Positions 26,096-37,558 of a stretch of DNA of 64,000 nt are shown here, one piece after another. The DNA lies in NCBI RefSeq assembly GCF_015694425.1, contig NZ_JADQDN010000001.1, positions 558,001-622,000 of the forward strand, in the 5' to 3' direction. The DNA is from Microvirga terrestris. Its GTDB lineage: Bacteria; Pseudomonadota; Alphaproteobacteria; Rhizobiales; Beijerinckiaceae. The notes under the pieces were generated by a model. That model made no database searches. It saw only the letters and a program-made list of their open reading frames with translations, and was not told the origin of the DNA. Each line of letters starts with the position of its first letter. Within the stretch, counting starts at the first letter, position 1. The translations under genes and the position numbers were made by a program.

Positions 26096-27697
26096 ATGGC
26101 CGACATCCCAGATATCACGCGAGAAGCACAAGATCGGGCGATTCCGGCTCCTTTGGAAAGCCGGGTTGACGCGCCGGGTTCCCCTCCGGATAAGGCCAAA
26201 CGGCCACTCGGGTCGGTTCGGAGCAAGAAACAACCCTCGTCATCTCATCAGCAGCGTCTGGTTGTGGTTTCGAACCGCGTGCCCGTGCGCAGGGACGGCG
26301 CGAGTAAAGCAGGCGGGCTTACTGTCGCTCTTGAGGGGGCATTGAAGCGGAGCGGTGGCCTGTGGTTCGGCTGGTCCGGCGAGACGGTCGATAATCCCTC
26401 AGACCAGGCAAAGGTCTCGCAAGCTGGCAATATCACCTTTGCGGTTCTGGATCTCTCCCAGCAGGATTACGACGAGTATTATGCAGGCTTCGCCAATCGG
26501 GCGTTATGGCCTGTCTGCCACTACAGGCTCGATCTAGTGCAGATCGAGCGGCAGGAACTGGATGGATATTTCCGGGTCAACCGCGCCTTTGCGGCTTCTC
26601 TCGCCCCATTGCTGCGGCCCGATGACGTGATCTGGGTTCACGATTACCATTTCATTCCTCTGGCTGCGGAGCTCCGTCGGCTGGGTTTCAAGAACCGCAT
26701 CGGCTTCTTCCTGCACATCCCATGGCCACCCTCAGACGTCGCCAGTGCCTTGCCGGCTTACCAGCAACTCCTTCAAGGCTTCGGCGCCTACGATCTCGTC
26801 GGCTTTCATACGCCGCAGGACGCGGAGAATTTTCAGCGCTGCCTCATCCGCGAGAACATCGGATCTCCGATCGGAACGGGGGAGCATCAGATTGAAAACC
26901 ATAAGGTTCGGATCGGTGCCTTCCCAGTGGGGATCGATACCGAAACCTTTGTCCGTGCCGCCGCCAATGCCGAACGGAATGCTCTCGTGCGTCGAACCAA
27001 GGCCAGCCTTGGGGATCGGGACTTGATCATCGGGGTAGACAGGCTCGACTATTCAAAAGGTTTGAAGCAGCGTATCGAGGCGTTCTCTTGTTTCGTCAAG
27101 TCCAATCCGGACTTCCGCAACCGCGTTACTTATATTCAGATCACCCCAAAATCGCGCTCGGATGTTCCTGAGTACCAGCGCATGCAGCGCGAGATCGCTG
27201 AGCAGGCAGGGTGGACCAACGGAAGCCTCGGTGAGGTCGATTGGACCCCTGTCCGGTACGTCAACAGGACGGTCGGGCATGCGGCCCTTGCTGGGTTATA
27301 CCGTATGTCTCGGATCGGCCTCGTGACTCCATTGCGTGATGGGATGAACCTCGTTGCAAAGGAGTTTGTCGCGGCTCAGCAACCGGACGATCCTGGCGTC
27401 CTGATCCTGTCGCGCTTTGCAGGCGCAGCGCACGAGCTCGATGGCGCCATTCTCGTCAATCCTTATGATACGGAAGCCTGCGCAGCAGCGATTGCACAGG
27501 CTCTCCGGATGCCTTTGGAGGAAAGACGAGAGCGGTGGGATTCAATGATGGCCCGATTGCGGACCAACACCGTCGAAGCTTGGTGCCAACGCTTCCTCTC
27601 CAGCCTGAGCGACGCTTCTGATGCGGGTTTAGAACCGCACATCTCCACAAACTTGGAGAAGGGACGGTATCCGTTCTCCGAAGTTGCGCCGGCTTAG
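26096..27697 (+). CDS. otsA: Trehalose-6-phosphate synthase
   Basis: This GT20 enzyme joins UDP-glucose and glucose-6-phosphate to trehalose-6-phosphate. The catalytic part starts at about residue 56 with RLVVVSNRVPV and contains the GGLTVAL loop, VHDYHFIPLAAELRR, FLHIPWP, GVDRLDYSKGLKQRIEAF and TPLRDGMNLVAKEFVAAQ. The first ~55 residues are Pro/Ser/Lys-rich, look disordered and are not part of the usual family start. No OtsB phosphatase is seen next to it. It opens the trehalose/glycogen operon, feeding osmoprotectant trehalose and, through TreS, the GlgE route. Confidence 0.93.
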   Translation: MADIPDITREAQDRAIPAPLESRVDAPGSPPDKAKRPLGSVRSKKQPSSSHQQRLVVVSNRVPVRRDGASKAGGLTVALEGALKRSGGLWFGWSGETVDNPSDQAKVSQAGNITFAVLDLSQQDYDEYYAGFANRALWPVCHYRLDLVQIERQELDGYFRVNRAFAASLAPLLRPDDVIWVHDYHFIPLAAELRRLGFKNRIGFFLHIPWPPSDVASALPAYQQLLQGFGAYDLVGFHTPQDAENFQRCLIRENIGSPIGTGEHQIENHKVRIGAFPVGIDTETFVRAAANAERNALVRRTKASLGDRDLIIGVDRLDYSKGLKQRIEAFSCFVKSNPDFRNRVTYIQITPKSRSDVPEYQRMQREIAEQAGWTNGSLGEVDWTPVRYVNRTVGHAALAGLYRMSRIGLVTPLRDGMNLVAKEFVAAQQPDDPGVLILSRFAGAAHELDGAILVNPYDTEACAAAIAQALRMPLEERRERWDSMMARLRTNTVEAWCQRFLSSLSDASDAGLEPHISTNLEKGRYPFSEVAPA

Positions 27698-27900
27698 GAT
27701 CGCTCTCATCGTTCCCGTACCATGACCATGGTCAGAACAGGTTTCGTTAAGCGGGCCTCAAGCGATCTGGGTTGGAACAGGAACCAAAGCCAAGGGGGCT
27801 TGTTTCTGACAGGGAGGCTCTGCTGGTCAACCCGGTCTTTCCGGTGCCGGTGGTGGGCTCGCCCTAGGTTGATCCAATCGAATAGCGACAGGGCCGAACC

Positions 27901-30900
27901 GTGTCACCAGCAGACAGTCTCCTCGCAAGCTCCCAGATCGCGCGGATGAAAGAGGTGAGCCGCAAGGCTCCGCGGATTTACTACGTGCACCCGCTGCTGG
28001 CCGGACCTCTGGACAACTGGGATGAGATTTTCGATCACGCCGCCGCCCTAGGCTTCGACACCATTCTGATGGCTCCGCCATTCGAGCCGGGACAGGGCGG
28101 CAGTATCTTCCTGCCAAGGGACATGACCCGGCTTCACCCGAGCCTCGGTCGCGACAAGGCGGTCGATGGTCTTGCGCGGCTTGCCGAAAAGGCCAGTGCT
28201 CGCAACCTCTCCCTGGCGCTTGATCTCGTTGTCGATCGCGTAGCCGCCGATAGCGCCTTTGCCCGCGAACTCGGCCTCGCTGCCTCAGGCACGGACATCC
28301 TCGATCCACGGCAGGACCCTGCTGAAAGGGAGGCCGTCATCGTTCCGTTCGATGGTGACGATCATGCACATCTGAGAATCCTGGCCGAGCACCTGCGTGC
28401 CCTCGTCGCTGCGGGGATCACCGGCTTTCGCTGTCTGCACTGGGACACGGTGCCCGCATCCGCTTTGAGGCGCTTTATAGCGGATGCCAGAGGAGATAGG
28501 CCCGAGATATGTTTTCTTGCCTGGACCCCCGGGACCAACCTCCCATCAAGGCAGGCGCTGCGCGGCGCCGGCTTCGACGGGACGTTTTCCTCGCTGTGCT
28601 GGTGGGACCTGAAGGAAAGCTGGATTGCCGACGAGCACGAACAGCTGAGAGGCATCGGCTACGAAATCGCCTTTCCTGAGGTTCCCTTCGACAAGCGCAT
28701 CACCCATGAGGTGGAGCCCTTGGATGTGCTGAAACGGCGAGCAACCCGCGCATTGCGGCTTGCCGCGTCCGTCGGTGACGGTCTTCTCGTTCCGATGGGC
28801 TTCGAATTCGGTTCCCGGGAGCGGTTCGACCCGACCCGGGGCAATGGAGCGGGGCTGAGGGGATTGCGAGAACGCGGCAGCTTTGAACTCACGGCAGAAG
28901 TCCGTGCGGCGAACCAGTTGCTCGCTCGCAATGGTAAGAACTTCGCCCGCAAGCCTGTGCATCTCGTCGTGGGGCATGCGTCCCAGGTGACCGCCTTGCT
29001 GAGAACCGACGCGGAGGATGTGCGGCAGAGCAAGGCAGCGCGCCTGATCATCGCAAACTCCGATCTCCGGCGAACTGCACAGGCTACCGGTGCGTTCCTG
29101 GCGTCCGAGAGCGGCGCCCAGTTCATGCCGTTTCGCGAAGTGGGTGAGGGTGGCCTCGAACTCACTCCGGCATCGACGGTGAGACTTGATCCAGGCGAGG
29201 TCCGGATCCTCGAAGGATACCCACCGAGGCCGATCCGAGGGGCGGTTTTGGTGTCGGCGGTCGAGCAGGCTCTCTTGGCACCTCGGCTCGTCATCGAGAA
29301 TGTGACGCCCGCCGTCGATGGCGGTGAGTTCCCGGTCAAGCGGATCGTCGGCGAAGTGGTCAGGGTGGAAGCCGATATCTTTGGCGATGGGCACGATCCT
29401 CTGTCGGCCGTTCTGGCCTGGAGGGCCGTCGACGAGGGGCAGTGGCGCGAAACCCGCATGACGTTCCTGGTCAACGATCGCTGGAGCGCGGAATTCCCGC
29501 TGGAGCGGCTCGGTCGGCATGAATTTGCCGTCCTGGGCTGGCGGGATCCCTTTGCGATCTTCCGATCGGAGCTGGAGAAGAAATACACCGCCGGTCTCGA
29601 CGTGACCTTGGAGCTGGAAGAGGGGCGCCTTCTGGTTGAGGAGGCAAGGGCTGAAGCCAGGGGAGGCGTCGCAGACCGCGTCCATGCTCTGGCCGACAGC
29701 CTCGTCGATGCGGACTACGACGCGCGGCTTGAAATCCTTCTGGCGTCGGACACATCGGAGATCATGACGGCAGCGGACAGCCGGCCTTTCATCGTGCGCT
29801 CCGAGGCAATCCCCGTCGATGCCGAACGAACGGCGGCCGGATTCGCGAGTTGGTACGAGTTGTTCCCGCGCTCGATGAGCGACGATCCCCATCGCCACGG
29901 CACGTTCGACGATGTGATCCGCAAGCTGCCTTACATCCGCGACATGGGGTTCGACGTTCTCTACCTGACGCCGATCCATCCCATCGGTCGAACGCACCGG
30001 AAAGGACGCAACAATAGCCTGACAGCCGGTCCGGATGACCCAGGAAGTCCCTATGCCATCGGCTCCGAGGCTGGCGGCCATGATGCGATCCATCCCGAAC
30101 TCGGCACCTTCGAGGCTTTTCGGCGTCTCGTCACTGCTGCAGCCGAACACGGCCTGGAGCTGGCGCTCGATATCGCCGTTCAGGCATCCCCGGATCACCC
30201 TTGGCTGAAGGACCATCCGGACTGGTTCGACTGGCGGCCAGACGGATCGATCAAGTACGCCGAGAATCCGCCCAAGAAATACGAGGACATCGTCAATGTG
30301 GATTTCTATGCCAGGGGCGCGATGCCGTCCCTGTGGCTTGAGCTGCGCGACACCATTCTGCTCTGGGTCGAGCAGGGCGTAAAACTCTTCCGCATCGACA
30401 ATCCCCATACGAAGCCATTCCCCTTTTGGGAGTGGCTGATTGGGGAAGTGCGCCGCGACCACCCGGAGGTGGCCTTCCTATCGGAGGCTTTCACGCGGCC
30501 GAAGATCATGTACCGACTCGCCAAGATCGGCTTCTCGCAATCCTACACCTACTTCACGTGGCGCAACGAGAAGGGGGAGATGGCGGAGTACCTGACCGAA
30601 CTCTCGCAGACGGCGCCGAAGGATTTCTTCCGGCCGCATTTCTTCGTGAATACACCCGACATCAACCCCGACTTCCTGCAGAATGCCCCTCGATCTGCCT
30701 ACCTGATCCGCGCAGCTCTTGCGACGACGCTCTCAGGGCTCTGGGGCATGTACAGCGGGTTTGAGCTCTGCGAAGGTCGGCCCGACATCAAGAAGAAGGA
30801 ATACGCAGACAGCGAGAAGTATGAGATCCGCGCCTGGGATTGGGACCGACCCGGCAACATCATCCGGGAGATTTCGATTCTGAATCGGATCCGGCGCGAC

Positions 30901-31212
30901 AACCCAGCCCTGCATTCCCATCTCAACGTCTCGTTCCTCGATGCTTGGAACGACAAGATCCTCTTCTTTGAGAAAGCGATACCAGGGCGTGAAAACGTTC
31001 TGCTCGTGGCCGTCAGCTTCGACCCTTACAATGTACAGGAAGCCGACGTGGAGCTGCCTCTCTGGAAGTTCGGTCTGCCGGATCACGGTTCCTTGGCGGT
31101 CGAGGATCTCGTGCGTCACCACCGCTTCACATGGTCTGGCAAGCATCAGCGCATCCGATGCGATCCGGGTGAAATTCCTTTCTCGATTTGGCGCATTGGC
31201 CCTAAGGACTGA
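27901..31212 (+). CDS. glgE: GlgE maltosyltransferase with an extra N-terminal GH13-like domain
   Basis: GlgE transfers maltosyl units from maltose-1-phosphate to alpha-1,4-glucan. Here it has about 1,103 residues instead of 650-700. Residues ~1-430 form a GH13-like barrel in which the region-II motif reads GFRCLHWDTVP, with Leu179 at the nucleophile position, so it looks catalytically dead. The GlgE part follows: the N-terminal beta domain to about 640, then WYELFPRSMS at about 651, nucleophile Asp833 in LFRIDNPHTKP and acid Glu862 in FLSEAF. Start GTG 27901 is tentative; ATG 27946 is an alternative. It ends five bases before treS. Confidence 0.9.
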   Translation: MSPADSLLASSQIARMKEVSRKAPRIYYVHPLLAGPLDNWDEIFDHAAALGFDTILMAPPFEPGQGGSIFLPRDMTRLHPSLGRDKAVDGLARLAEKASARNLSLALDLVVDRVAADSAFARELGLAASGTDILDPRQDPAEREAVIVPFDGDDHAHLRILAEHLRALVAAGITGFRCLHWDTVPASALRRFIADARGDRPEICFLAWTPGTNLPSRQALRGAGFDGTFSSLCWWDLKESWIADEHEQLRGIGYEIAFPEVPFDKRITHEVEPLDVLKRRATRALRLAASVGDGLLVPMGFEFGSRERFDPTRGNGAGLRGLRERGSFELTAEVRAANQLLARNGKNFARKPVHLVVGHASQVTALLRTDAEDVRQSKAARLIIANSDLRRTAQATGAFLASESGAQFMPFREVGEGGLELTPASTVRLDPGEVRILEGYPPRPIRGAVLVSAVEQALLAPRLVIENVTPAVDGGEFPVKRIVGEVVRVEADIFGDGHDPLSAVLAWRAVDEGQWRETRMTFLVNDRWSAEFPLERLGRHEFAVLGWRDPFAIFRSELEKKYTAGLDVTLELEEGRLLVEEARAEARGGVADRVHALADSLVDADYDARLEILLASDTSEIMTAADSRPFIVRSEAIPVDAERTAAGFASWYELFPRSMSDDPHRHGTFDDVIRKLPYIRDMGFDVLYLTPIHPIGRTHRKGRNNSLTAGPDDPGSPYAIGSEAGGHDAIHPELGTFEAFRRLVTAAAEHGLELALDIAVQASPDHPWLKDHPDWFDWRPDGSIKYAENPPKKYEDIVNVDFYARGAMPSLWLELRDTILLWVEQGVKLFRIDNPHTKPFPFWEWLIGEVRRDHPEVAFLSEAFTRPKIMYRLAKIGFSQSYTYFTWRNEKGEMAEYLTELSQTAPKDFFRPHFFVNTPDINPDFLQNAPRSAYLIRAALATTLSGLWGMYSGFELCEGRPDIKKKEYADSEKYEIRAWDWDRPGNIIREISILNRIRRDNPALHSHLNVSFLDAWNDKILFFEKAIPGRENVLLVAVSFDPYNVQEADVELPLWKFGLPDHGSLAVEDLVRHHRFTWSGKHQRIRCDPGEIPFSIWRIGPKD

Positions 31213-31217
31213 CAAGA

Positions 31218-34200
31218 ATGCTCAAGAAGAACGATACGTCCCTCAAGAGCGAAACCTCCCTTGGTGCCGATCCGCTCTGGTACAAGGATGCGATCATTTA
31301 CCAGCTGCATGTGAAGTCGTTCTTCGATGCCAACAATGATGGCATCGGCGACTTCGCTGGGCTGCTCGCCAAGCTGGACTACATCGCTTCGCTCGGCGTC
31401 AACACCATCTGGCTGCTGCCGTTTTACCCATCGCCTAGGCTCGATGACGGCTATGATATCGCCGAGTACCGCAACGTCAGCCCCGACTATGGCAGCTTGA
31501 AGGAGTTCAAGACCTTCGTGCGGGAAGCCCACGCCCGGGGGCTGCGCGTCATCACCGAACTGGTCATCAACCACACTTCTGATCAGCATCCCTGGTTCCA
31601 GCGCGCCCGTCACGCGAAGCCGGGCTCCCGCGAACGCGACTTCTATGTCTGGTCCGATTCCGACCAAAAGTACCCGGAAACCCGGATCATCTTTCTTGAC
31701 ACCGAAAAATCGAACTGGACATGGGATCAGGCGGCGGGGGCTTATTTCTGGCACCGCTTCTATTCGCATCAGCCGGATCTGAATTTCGACAATCCGCGTG
31801 TTCTCAAAGAAGTTCTGAGCGTCATGCGGTTCTGGCTCGATATGGGCATCGACGGGCTGCGCCTCGATGCCATCCCCTATCTGATCGAGCGGGAGGGCAC
31901 TAACAACGAGAATCTTCCGGAGACCCACGTGGTTCTCAAGAAGATCCGGGCGGCGCTCGATGCCGCCTATCCGGTCCGGATGCTGCTTGCGGAGGCCAAT
32001 CAATGGCCGGAGGACACCCAGGAATATTTCGGCGACGGCGACGAATGCCACATGGCCTTCCACTTCCCGCTGATGCCGCGCATGTACATGGCCATTGCGA
32101 AAGAGGACCGCTTTCCTATCACCGATATTCTGCGCCAGACACCCGAAATTCCCGAGAAATGCCAATGGGCGATCTTTCTCCGCAACCATGACGAGTTGAC
32201 GCTTGAGATGGTGACCGATGAGGAGCGCGATTATCTCTGGAACACCTATGCGGCAGACAAGCGGGCTCGCATCAATCTCGGCATCCGCCGCAGGCTGGCA
32301 CCTCTCATGCAACGGGATCGCCGGCGTATCGAGCTGATGAATGTGCTCCTCCTGTCCATGCCCGGAACGCCCGTCGTCTATTACGGCGACGAGATCGGTA
32401 TGGGCGACAACATCTATCTCGGCGATCGTGACGGCGTCCGCACCCCGATGCAGTGGTCCCCGGACCGTAACGGCGGCTTCTCCAGGGCCGATCCGGCAAG
32501 CCTCGTGCTCCCGGCGATCATGGACCCGGTCTACGGCTTCGAATCCGTCAACGTGGAGGCGCAGAGCCGAGACCAGCATTCGCTCCTGAACTGGATGCGC
32601 CGCATGCTGATGCTGCGCCGCAATCACCATGCTTTCGGTCGCGGTACGTTCCGGCTTCTGTATCCGGCCAACCGCAAGGTTTTAGCCTACCTGCGCGAGC
32701 ACGAGGGCGAGACGATCCTGTGCGTCGCGAACCTGTCGCGGACGCCGCAGGCTGTCGAGCTCGATCTGTCGGCCTTTGCCGGTAGGGTACCCGTCGAGAT
32801 GACGGGCCCGTCGCCGTTCCCGCCGATTGGCCAGCTGACCTACCTGCTGACCCTTCCGCCCTACGGCTTCTACTGGTTCCAGCTCACGACAGAGGTTGAA
32901 AGCCCGCAATGGCGGACGGCCCCGCCCGAGCAGCTGACCGAGTTTGAGACCTTGGTTCTGCGGGGCGGCCTGCAGGGAGGCTTGGAGGACCGGCACAAGC
33001 AGCTGATTGCCCAGAACATCCTGCCCAGCTACCTGCCGATCCGGCGTTGGTTCGCCTCCAAGAACGAGGCGCTTCACGAGGCGCGCATTCCATGGACGGT
33101 GCCCATGCCGTTTGCAGAGGATGTGCTGATGGCTGAGGTCGAGGCGCGCGTTGGCAAGCGCACGGAGCGCTACTTCATGCCCCTCGGCATTGCATGGGAA
33201 AGCGCCGGTGGACTGCCACTGCCGCAGCAGCTTGCCCTAGCCCGGGTCCGCAGGGGCGCGCGTGTGGGCTTTCTGACCGATGGTTTTGCCGTCGATCAGT
33301 GGGCGCATGCGGTTCTGCAGGCCCTGTGCCAGAGATCCACGCTCAAGACGCCTGACGGAGAAATCCAGTTCGAAGGCACTCCCGAACTTGACTGCATGCA
33401 GATCACGACGGATGCTCCAATCCGCTGGCTTTCGGCCGAGCAATCGAACAGTTCGCTGATCATCGGCGACCTCGCCATGATCAAGCTCGTCCGTCGCGTT
33501 TTTGGCGGCACCCATCCTGAAGCGGAGATGACGCAATACCTGACGAAGGTCGGATACCAGAATTCCGCCCCGCTCCTCGGAGAGGTCCTGCGAGTGGCCG
33601 GCGACGGGACGCCCCATACGCTTGCAATCGTTCAGGGCGCCATCCGCAATCAGGGCGATGCCTGGAACTGGGTGCTCGAGAACCTGAAGCGGACCCTTGA
33701 CGAATACGAGTTGATCGAGAACGAAACGGTCCCGGATGAAGGGATCTTCACCACCCTCGAGAACTTCGCCGAGGTCGTTGGGAAGCGCCTCGGTGAGTTG
33801 CACGTGGCTTTGGCTGCACAGACGGACGATGATGCCTTCGCACCGATCAAGGCCGGTGCTGAGGACGTAGAGGTCTGGAAAACGAGAGCTCATGAGCAAC
33901 TCATGTCTGCTCTCGATATTCTGAATGGGGCCCGAGGCGATTTGGATCCCGAGACCGGTCCGCTCGCAGATAGCATCCTTGAGCGACGTGACGAGCTGAT
34001 CGCGGCGGTCGACCGGCTCGCGGAGTCCGGCCTCGGGACGTTGTTGACGCGGATCCATGGCGACTTCCATTTCGGTCAGGTTCTGGTCGCGCAGGGCGAT
34101 GCCTACATTATCGACTTCGAGGGCGAGCCGGTGCGCGAGCTGGAAGAAAGGCGCGCAAAGACAAGCCCGCTCCGGGACGTAGCTGGATTGCTCCGCTCCC

Positions 34201-34532
34201 TTGACTACGTGGCCGTCACGGCGTCGATGCCTGATGAAGATATCTCCTCGGCCCAGTTCCGCGACATCCGGGGCTCTTTGCTCAGGAACTTCTATGCGGG
34301 AGCTCAAAAGGCTTTCCTGGATGCTTACTGGGATGCTACTGCTCAAGCTCCACAGCTCGGGCTCTCGCCTGACAGGCACCGTTCGCTCCTTGATCTGTTC
34401 CTGCTTGAGAAGGCTGCCTACGAGGTCCAGTATGAGGCTTCCAACCGCCCGAAATGGTTGGCGATCCCCCTCCGAGGCTTGTCCGATATTGTGCATCGCC
34501 TCGCAGAAGCGGGCCGCGGAGGACATGAATGA
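31218..34532 (+). CDS. treS: Trehalose synthase-maltokinase fusion (TreS-Mak)
   Basis: This 1,104-residue fusion starts with a GH13 trehalose synthase (about 1-560): [25 protein letters not shown] with nucleophile Asp217, acid Glu259 in [11 protein letters not shown], and Asp325 in FLRNHDE. The C-terminal half is a maltokinase with HGDFHFGQV around His947/Asp949 and metal-binding Asp966 in IIDFEGEP. TreS interconverts trehalose and maltose, and the kinase makes maltose-1-phosphate, the GlgE donor. Fusion channels both steps. The stop overlaps glgB by four bases. Confidence 0.95.
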   Translation: MLKKNDTSLKSETSLGADPLWYKDAIIYQLHVKSFFDANNDGIGDFAGLLAKLDYIASLGVNTIWLLPFYPSPRLDDGYDIAEYRNVSPDYGSLKEFKTFVREAHARGLRVITELVINHTSDQHPWFQRARHAKPGSRERDFYVWSDSDQKYPETRIIFLDTEKSNWTWDQAAGAYFWHRFYSHQPDLNFDNPRVLKEVLSVMRFWLDMGIDGLRLDAIPYLIEREGTNNENLPETHVVLKKIRAALDAAYPVRMLLAEANQWPEDTQEYFGDGDECHMAFHFPLMPRMYMAIAKEDRFPITDILRQTPEIPEKCQWAIFLRNHDELTLEMVTDEERDYLWNTYAADKRARINLGIRRRLAPLMQRDRRRIELMNVLLLSMPGTPVVYYGDEIGMGDNIYLGDRDGVRTPMQWSPDRNGGFSRADPASLVLPAIMDPVYGFESVNVEAQSRDQHSLLNWMRRMLMLRRNHHAFGRGTFRLLYPANRKVLAYLREHEGETILCVANLSRTPQAVELDLSAFAGRVPVEMTGPSPFPPIGQLTYLLTLPPYGFYWFQLTTEVESPQWRTAPPEQLTEFETLVLRGGLQGGLEDRHKQLIAQNILPSYLPIRRWFASKNEALHEARIPWTVPMPFAEDVLMAEVEARVGKRTERYFMPLGIAWESAGGLPLPQQLALARVRRGARVGFLTDGFAVDQWAHAVLQALCQRSTLKTPDGEIQFEGTPELDCMQITTDAPIRWLSAEQSNSSLIIGDLAMIKLVRRVFGGTHPEAEMTQYLTKVGYQNSAPLLGEVLRVAGDGTPHTLAIVQGAIRNQGDAWNWVLENLKRTLDEYELIENETVPDEGIFTTLENFAEVVGKRLGELHVALAAQTDDDAFAPIKAGAEDVEVWKTRAHEQLMSALDILNGARGDLDPETGPLADSILERRDELIAAVDRLAESGLGTLLTRIHGDFHFGQVLVAQGDAYIIDFEGEPVRELEERRAKTSPLRDVAGLLRSLDYVAVTASMPDEDISSAQFRDIRGSLLRNFYAGAQKAFLDAYWDATAQAPQLGLSPDRHRSLLDLFLLEKAAYEVQYEASNRPKWLAIPLRGLSDIVHRLAEAGRGGHE

Positions 34533-36754
34533 CGCCCGGACGTGACGATCTCCTCGCTGGTATAGAACCAAGCAATGTTCAGGCTCTGGTCGAGGGACGA
34601 TACGGGGACCCATTCTCGATCCTCGGGCAGCATGCTGCAGGCAGCTGGAGCATTATCCGCGTCTTCATGCCGGGTGCGAAGTCCGTGGAGGTTCTGCGAC
34701 GGGGGACAGATGGAGAGCCTGACCGACTCCATCTCGTGCATCCGGATGGGTTGTTTGCCGGCCGCCTCAATCACCAAGGTGCCTATAAGCTGTGTGTCCA
34801 CTGGCCCGACACCATTCAGGAGATGGAGGATCCTTACAGCTTCGGCCTGCTCCTCGGCGACCTCGACCTGCATCTGATCGGGCAGGGCACTCACTACGAA
34901 CTCGGCTCGGTCCTCGGCGCACAGCCCATGAGCATCGACGGCGTGGCCGGAGTACGATTTGCCGTTTGGGCTCCCAATGCCCGTCGTGTCTCTGTTGTGG
35001 GAGACTTCAACAGCTGGGATGGACGGCGCAATCCCATGCGCCTGCGTCGGGAAGCGGGGATCTGGGAACTCTTCATTCCCCGCCTTGGACCCGGCGAGCG
35101 CTACAAATTCGAGGTGGTCGGGCCACACGGGCAGCTGCTGCCGCAGAAGGCTGATCCCATCGCGCGTGCGGCCGAGCCTGCGCCCGGTTCAGCATCCGTC
35201 GTCGCCCGGTCGGAGCCCTTCGGGTGGACGGATTCCGAGTGGATGGCGGCAAGGGCTGCGCGCCAGACTGAGAGTTCGCCTATCTCGGTCTATGAGGTCC
35301 ATGCAGGCTCCTGGATGCGGCTGGAGCAGGAAGGAAACCGCAGCCTCGACTGGACTGAGTTGGCGGATCGCCTGATCCCCTATGTTTCTGGCCTGGGATT
35401 CACCCATATCGAGCTCCTGCCGATCACGGAATATCCGTTCGGAGGTTCCTGGGGTTATCAGCCCCTCGGCCTCTTCGCCCCTACCGGCCGTTATGGGACG
35501 CCGGAGGACTTTGCCGAATTTGTGAACCGTTGCCATGAAGCTGGCTTGGGCGTGATCCTCGACTGGGTTCCGGCCCATTTCCCGACCGATATCTGGGGGC
35601 TCGCGCAGTTCGATGGGACGGCGCTCTACGAGCATCAGGATCCCAGGGAGGGGTTCCACCAGGATTGGAACACCTTGATCTACAACCTCGGCCGCAGCGA
35701 GGTGAAGGGTTTCCTGATCGCGAGCGCGCTTCATTGGCTGGAGCGCTTCCACATCGATGCCCTTCGGGTGGATGCCGTCGCGTCGATGCTGTACCGCGAC
35801 TACAGCCGCCAGGCGGGCGAGTGGATTCCGAACAAATACGGAGGGAGGGAAAACCTCGAATCCATCGAGTTCTTCAAGCATCTCAACAGCATCGTTGCCC
35901 ATCGCTGCGGCGGTGCGATCACCATCGCGGAGGAATCCACCGCATTCCCAGGCGTTACCAAACCTGCGGAAGAAGGTGGGCTCGGGTTCACGTTCAAATG
36001 GAATATGGGCTGGATGCACGACACGCTCCATTATATGGAGCAGGACCCCGTCTACCGAAGCTACAACCACGGGGCTTTCACGTTCGGCATGGTCTACGCC
36101 TTCTCCGAGCGCTTCATCCTTCCCCTGTCGCATGATGAAGTTGTGCACGGGAAAGGCTCGCTGATCCGGAAGATGCCGGGTGACGAGTGGCAGCGCTTTG
36201 CAAATCTTCGCGCCTATTTCGGATACATGTGGGCGCATCCTGGCAAGAAGCTCCTCTTCATGGGAGGCGAGATCGCGCAGGAACGGGAGTGGAACCACGA
36301 TGCCTCAATCTCGTGGGAGTTGCTGGACAACCCGCGGCACGCTGGAATTCAGAGGCTCATCCGGGATCTCAATCGCATCTATGCGGTCGAGCCGGCCCTC
36401 CATGGCACCGATGCCGACTCCGGCGGTTTCGAATGGGCAGTGGCGGATGACACCGGAAATTCCGTTTTTGCCATGCTGCGGCTGGCAAGGGATGGGAAAT
36501 CGATTATCCTTGCCATCAGCAACATGACTCCGGTTCCGAGAATAGCTTATCGCATCGGTGTGCCAAAGGCAGGGCTCTGGCACGAGATCCTCAATACCGA
36601 TGCGGAGATCTATGGCGGCGGCAACATGGGGAATGCAGGCGCTCTGCAAGCCGAAGAGATTTCATCCCATGGACACCCTTTTTCCTTGAGCCTTGTGCTA
36701 CCCCCGTTGAGCACGACTCTGCTGCGTTGGGAGTATATAACCTTTGGCTCCTAA
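34529..36754 (+). CDS. glgB: 1,4-alpha-glucan branching enzyme
   Basis: This 741-residue branching enzyme has two N-terminal beta domains (the second, CBM48-like, with [23 protein letters not shown]) and a GH13 core starting at [11 protein letters not shown]. Catalytic Asp415 is in [16 protein letters not shown] and Glu468 in [11 protein letters not shown], the same 53-residue spacing as E. coli GlgB. It introduces alpha-1,6 branches into the GlgE product. The start codon overlaps the treS-mak stop (ATGA), and the operon appears to end here. Its stop lies three bases from a convergent small gene. Confidence 0.95.
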   Translation: MTPGRDDLLAGIEPSNVQALVEGRYGDPFSILGQHAAGSWSIIRVFMPGAKSVEVLRRGTDGEPDRLHLVHPDGLFAGRLNHQGAYKLCVHWPDTIQEMEDPYSFGLLLGDLDLHLIGQGTHYELGSVLGAQPMSIDGVAGVRFAVWAPNARRVSVVGDFNSWDGRRNPMRLRREAGIWELFIPRLGPGERYKFEVVGPHGQLLPQKADPIARAAEPAPGSASVVARSEPFGWTDSEWMAARAARQTESSPISVYEVHAGSWMRLEQEGNRSLDWTELADRLIPYVSGLGFTHIELLPITEYPFGGSWGYQPLGLFAPTGRYGTPEDFAEFVNRCHEAGLGVILDWVPAHFPTDIWGLAQFDGTALYEHQDPREGFHQDWNTLIYNLGRSEVKGFLIASALHWLERFHIDALRVDAVASMLYRDYSRQAGEWIPNKYGGRENLESIEFFKHLNSIVAHRCGGAITIAEESTAFPGVTKPAEEGGLGFTFKWNMGWMHDTLHYMEQDPVYRSYNHGAFTFGMVYAFSERFILPLSHDEVVHGKGSLIRKMPGDEWQRFANLRAYFGYMWAHPGKKLLFMGGEIAQEREWNHDASISWELLDNPRHAGIQRLIRDLNRIYAVEPALHGTDADSGGFEWAVADDTGNSVFAMLRLARDGKSIILAISNMTPVPRIAYRIGVPKAGLWHEILNTDAEIYGGGNMGNAGALQAEEISSHGHPFSLSLVLPPLSTTLLRWEYITFGS

Positions 36755-36757
36755 TCT

Positions 36758-36985
36758 TCAGAAAACATCGTCCTTCTTGAAGCAGGGAACCGCCCCTTCG
36801 TGTTCGTGGAATGAGAACGTGCAACGGTGTTCGAGCGCGAAGTCGGCAATGTAGCTGAGGGGCTCATGGGAGTCGTATGAGAGCGTAACCTCCCCGAACA
36901 TCTGTGCCAGCGTATCTTCCGGAACCATGAAGGTTGCTCCAGGATCCATATGGTCAAGCTTCTGAGCCAGATCCTCTTTGGTCAT
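36758..36985 (-). CDS. Small hypothetical protein
   Basis: This 75-residue acidic protein (MTKEDLAQKLDHMDPGATFMVPEDTL...) is rich in His near the C-terminus (HRCTFSFHEHEG). GGAGG six bases before ATG 36985 favours this start over ATG 36997. No family is recognised. It is convergent with glgB, with three bases between the stops. Confidence 0.6.
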   Translation of the reverse strand: MTKEDLAQKLDHMDPGATFMVPEDTLAQMFGEVTLSYDSHEPLSYIADFALEHRCTFSFHEHEGAVPCFKKDDVF

Positions 36986-37201
36986 TCGAGCCTCCATCTC
37001 AGCCCACTAGAATACCAACTTTTCGATTGAGGAGTTAAAACTGGGTTGGGGCAGGCTTTTGTTCCGTTCAGCGCGCCATGCTCGGCAACTTGCCCCGCAA
37101 CGGCGCAGTTTCCTGGACTGCTGAGATGCATAGGGTCACCGTTCGTGAGGAAACATGTTCCCATACCGGGCATTGACACCGTCTGAAGGAGAGGAGCCAT
37201 C

Positions 37202-37558
37202 ATGACCCAGGACAAAACCGGACCAGATGCAACGCCTCGCATCGGACCCGATCTCGGTCGGCATATTTTCGATGACCCGGATGGTGGTCACCAGAAGAGT
37301 CAACCGTCGGGCGCCGACGAGGAGAGCATCCGCCGGAGGGCTTACGAGATATGGGAAAACGAGGGGCGAGCAGGCAACCCACACGATCACTGGTACAGGG
37401 CGGAGCGGGAACTGAACGCAAGCCAGTCGGAACAATCCTTTGCACCAGTCGAGAACGCACCTCCTTCCGCAGCCGCTGAGGCCAAGGCAGCCGTGAGTGA
37501 ACAGCGTGCCGGTGAAGGAAGCAGCCCGAAGAAGCCTCGGCGCAAACGCACCTCTTGA
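37202..37558 (+). CDS. DUF2934-domain protein
   Basis: This 118-residue hydrophilic protein has a central DUF2934 segment, IRRRAYEIWENEG then HDHWYRAERELN, surrounded by disordered, charged regions, with a Lys/Arg-rich end (KKPRRKRTS). A GAAGGAGAGGAG ribosome site precedes the ATG. DUF2934 proteins are common in Rhizobiales and of unknown role. It is convergent with the subtilase gene. Confidence 0.82.
   Translation: MTQDKTGPDATPRIGPDLGRHIFDDPDGGHQKSQPSGADEESIRRRAYEIWENEGRAGNPHDHWYRAERELNASQSEQSFAPVENAPPSAAAEAKAAVSEQRAGEGSSPKKPRRKRTS

Noticed and set aside
28546..30462. 638-codon minus-strand frame opposite glgE
   Set aside because: Long antisense frames are common in GC-rich genes; no motif, and it overlaps the catalytic domain of GlgE.
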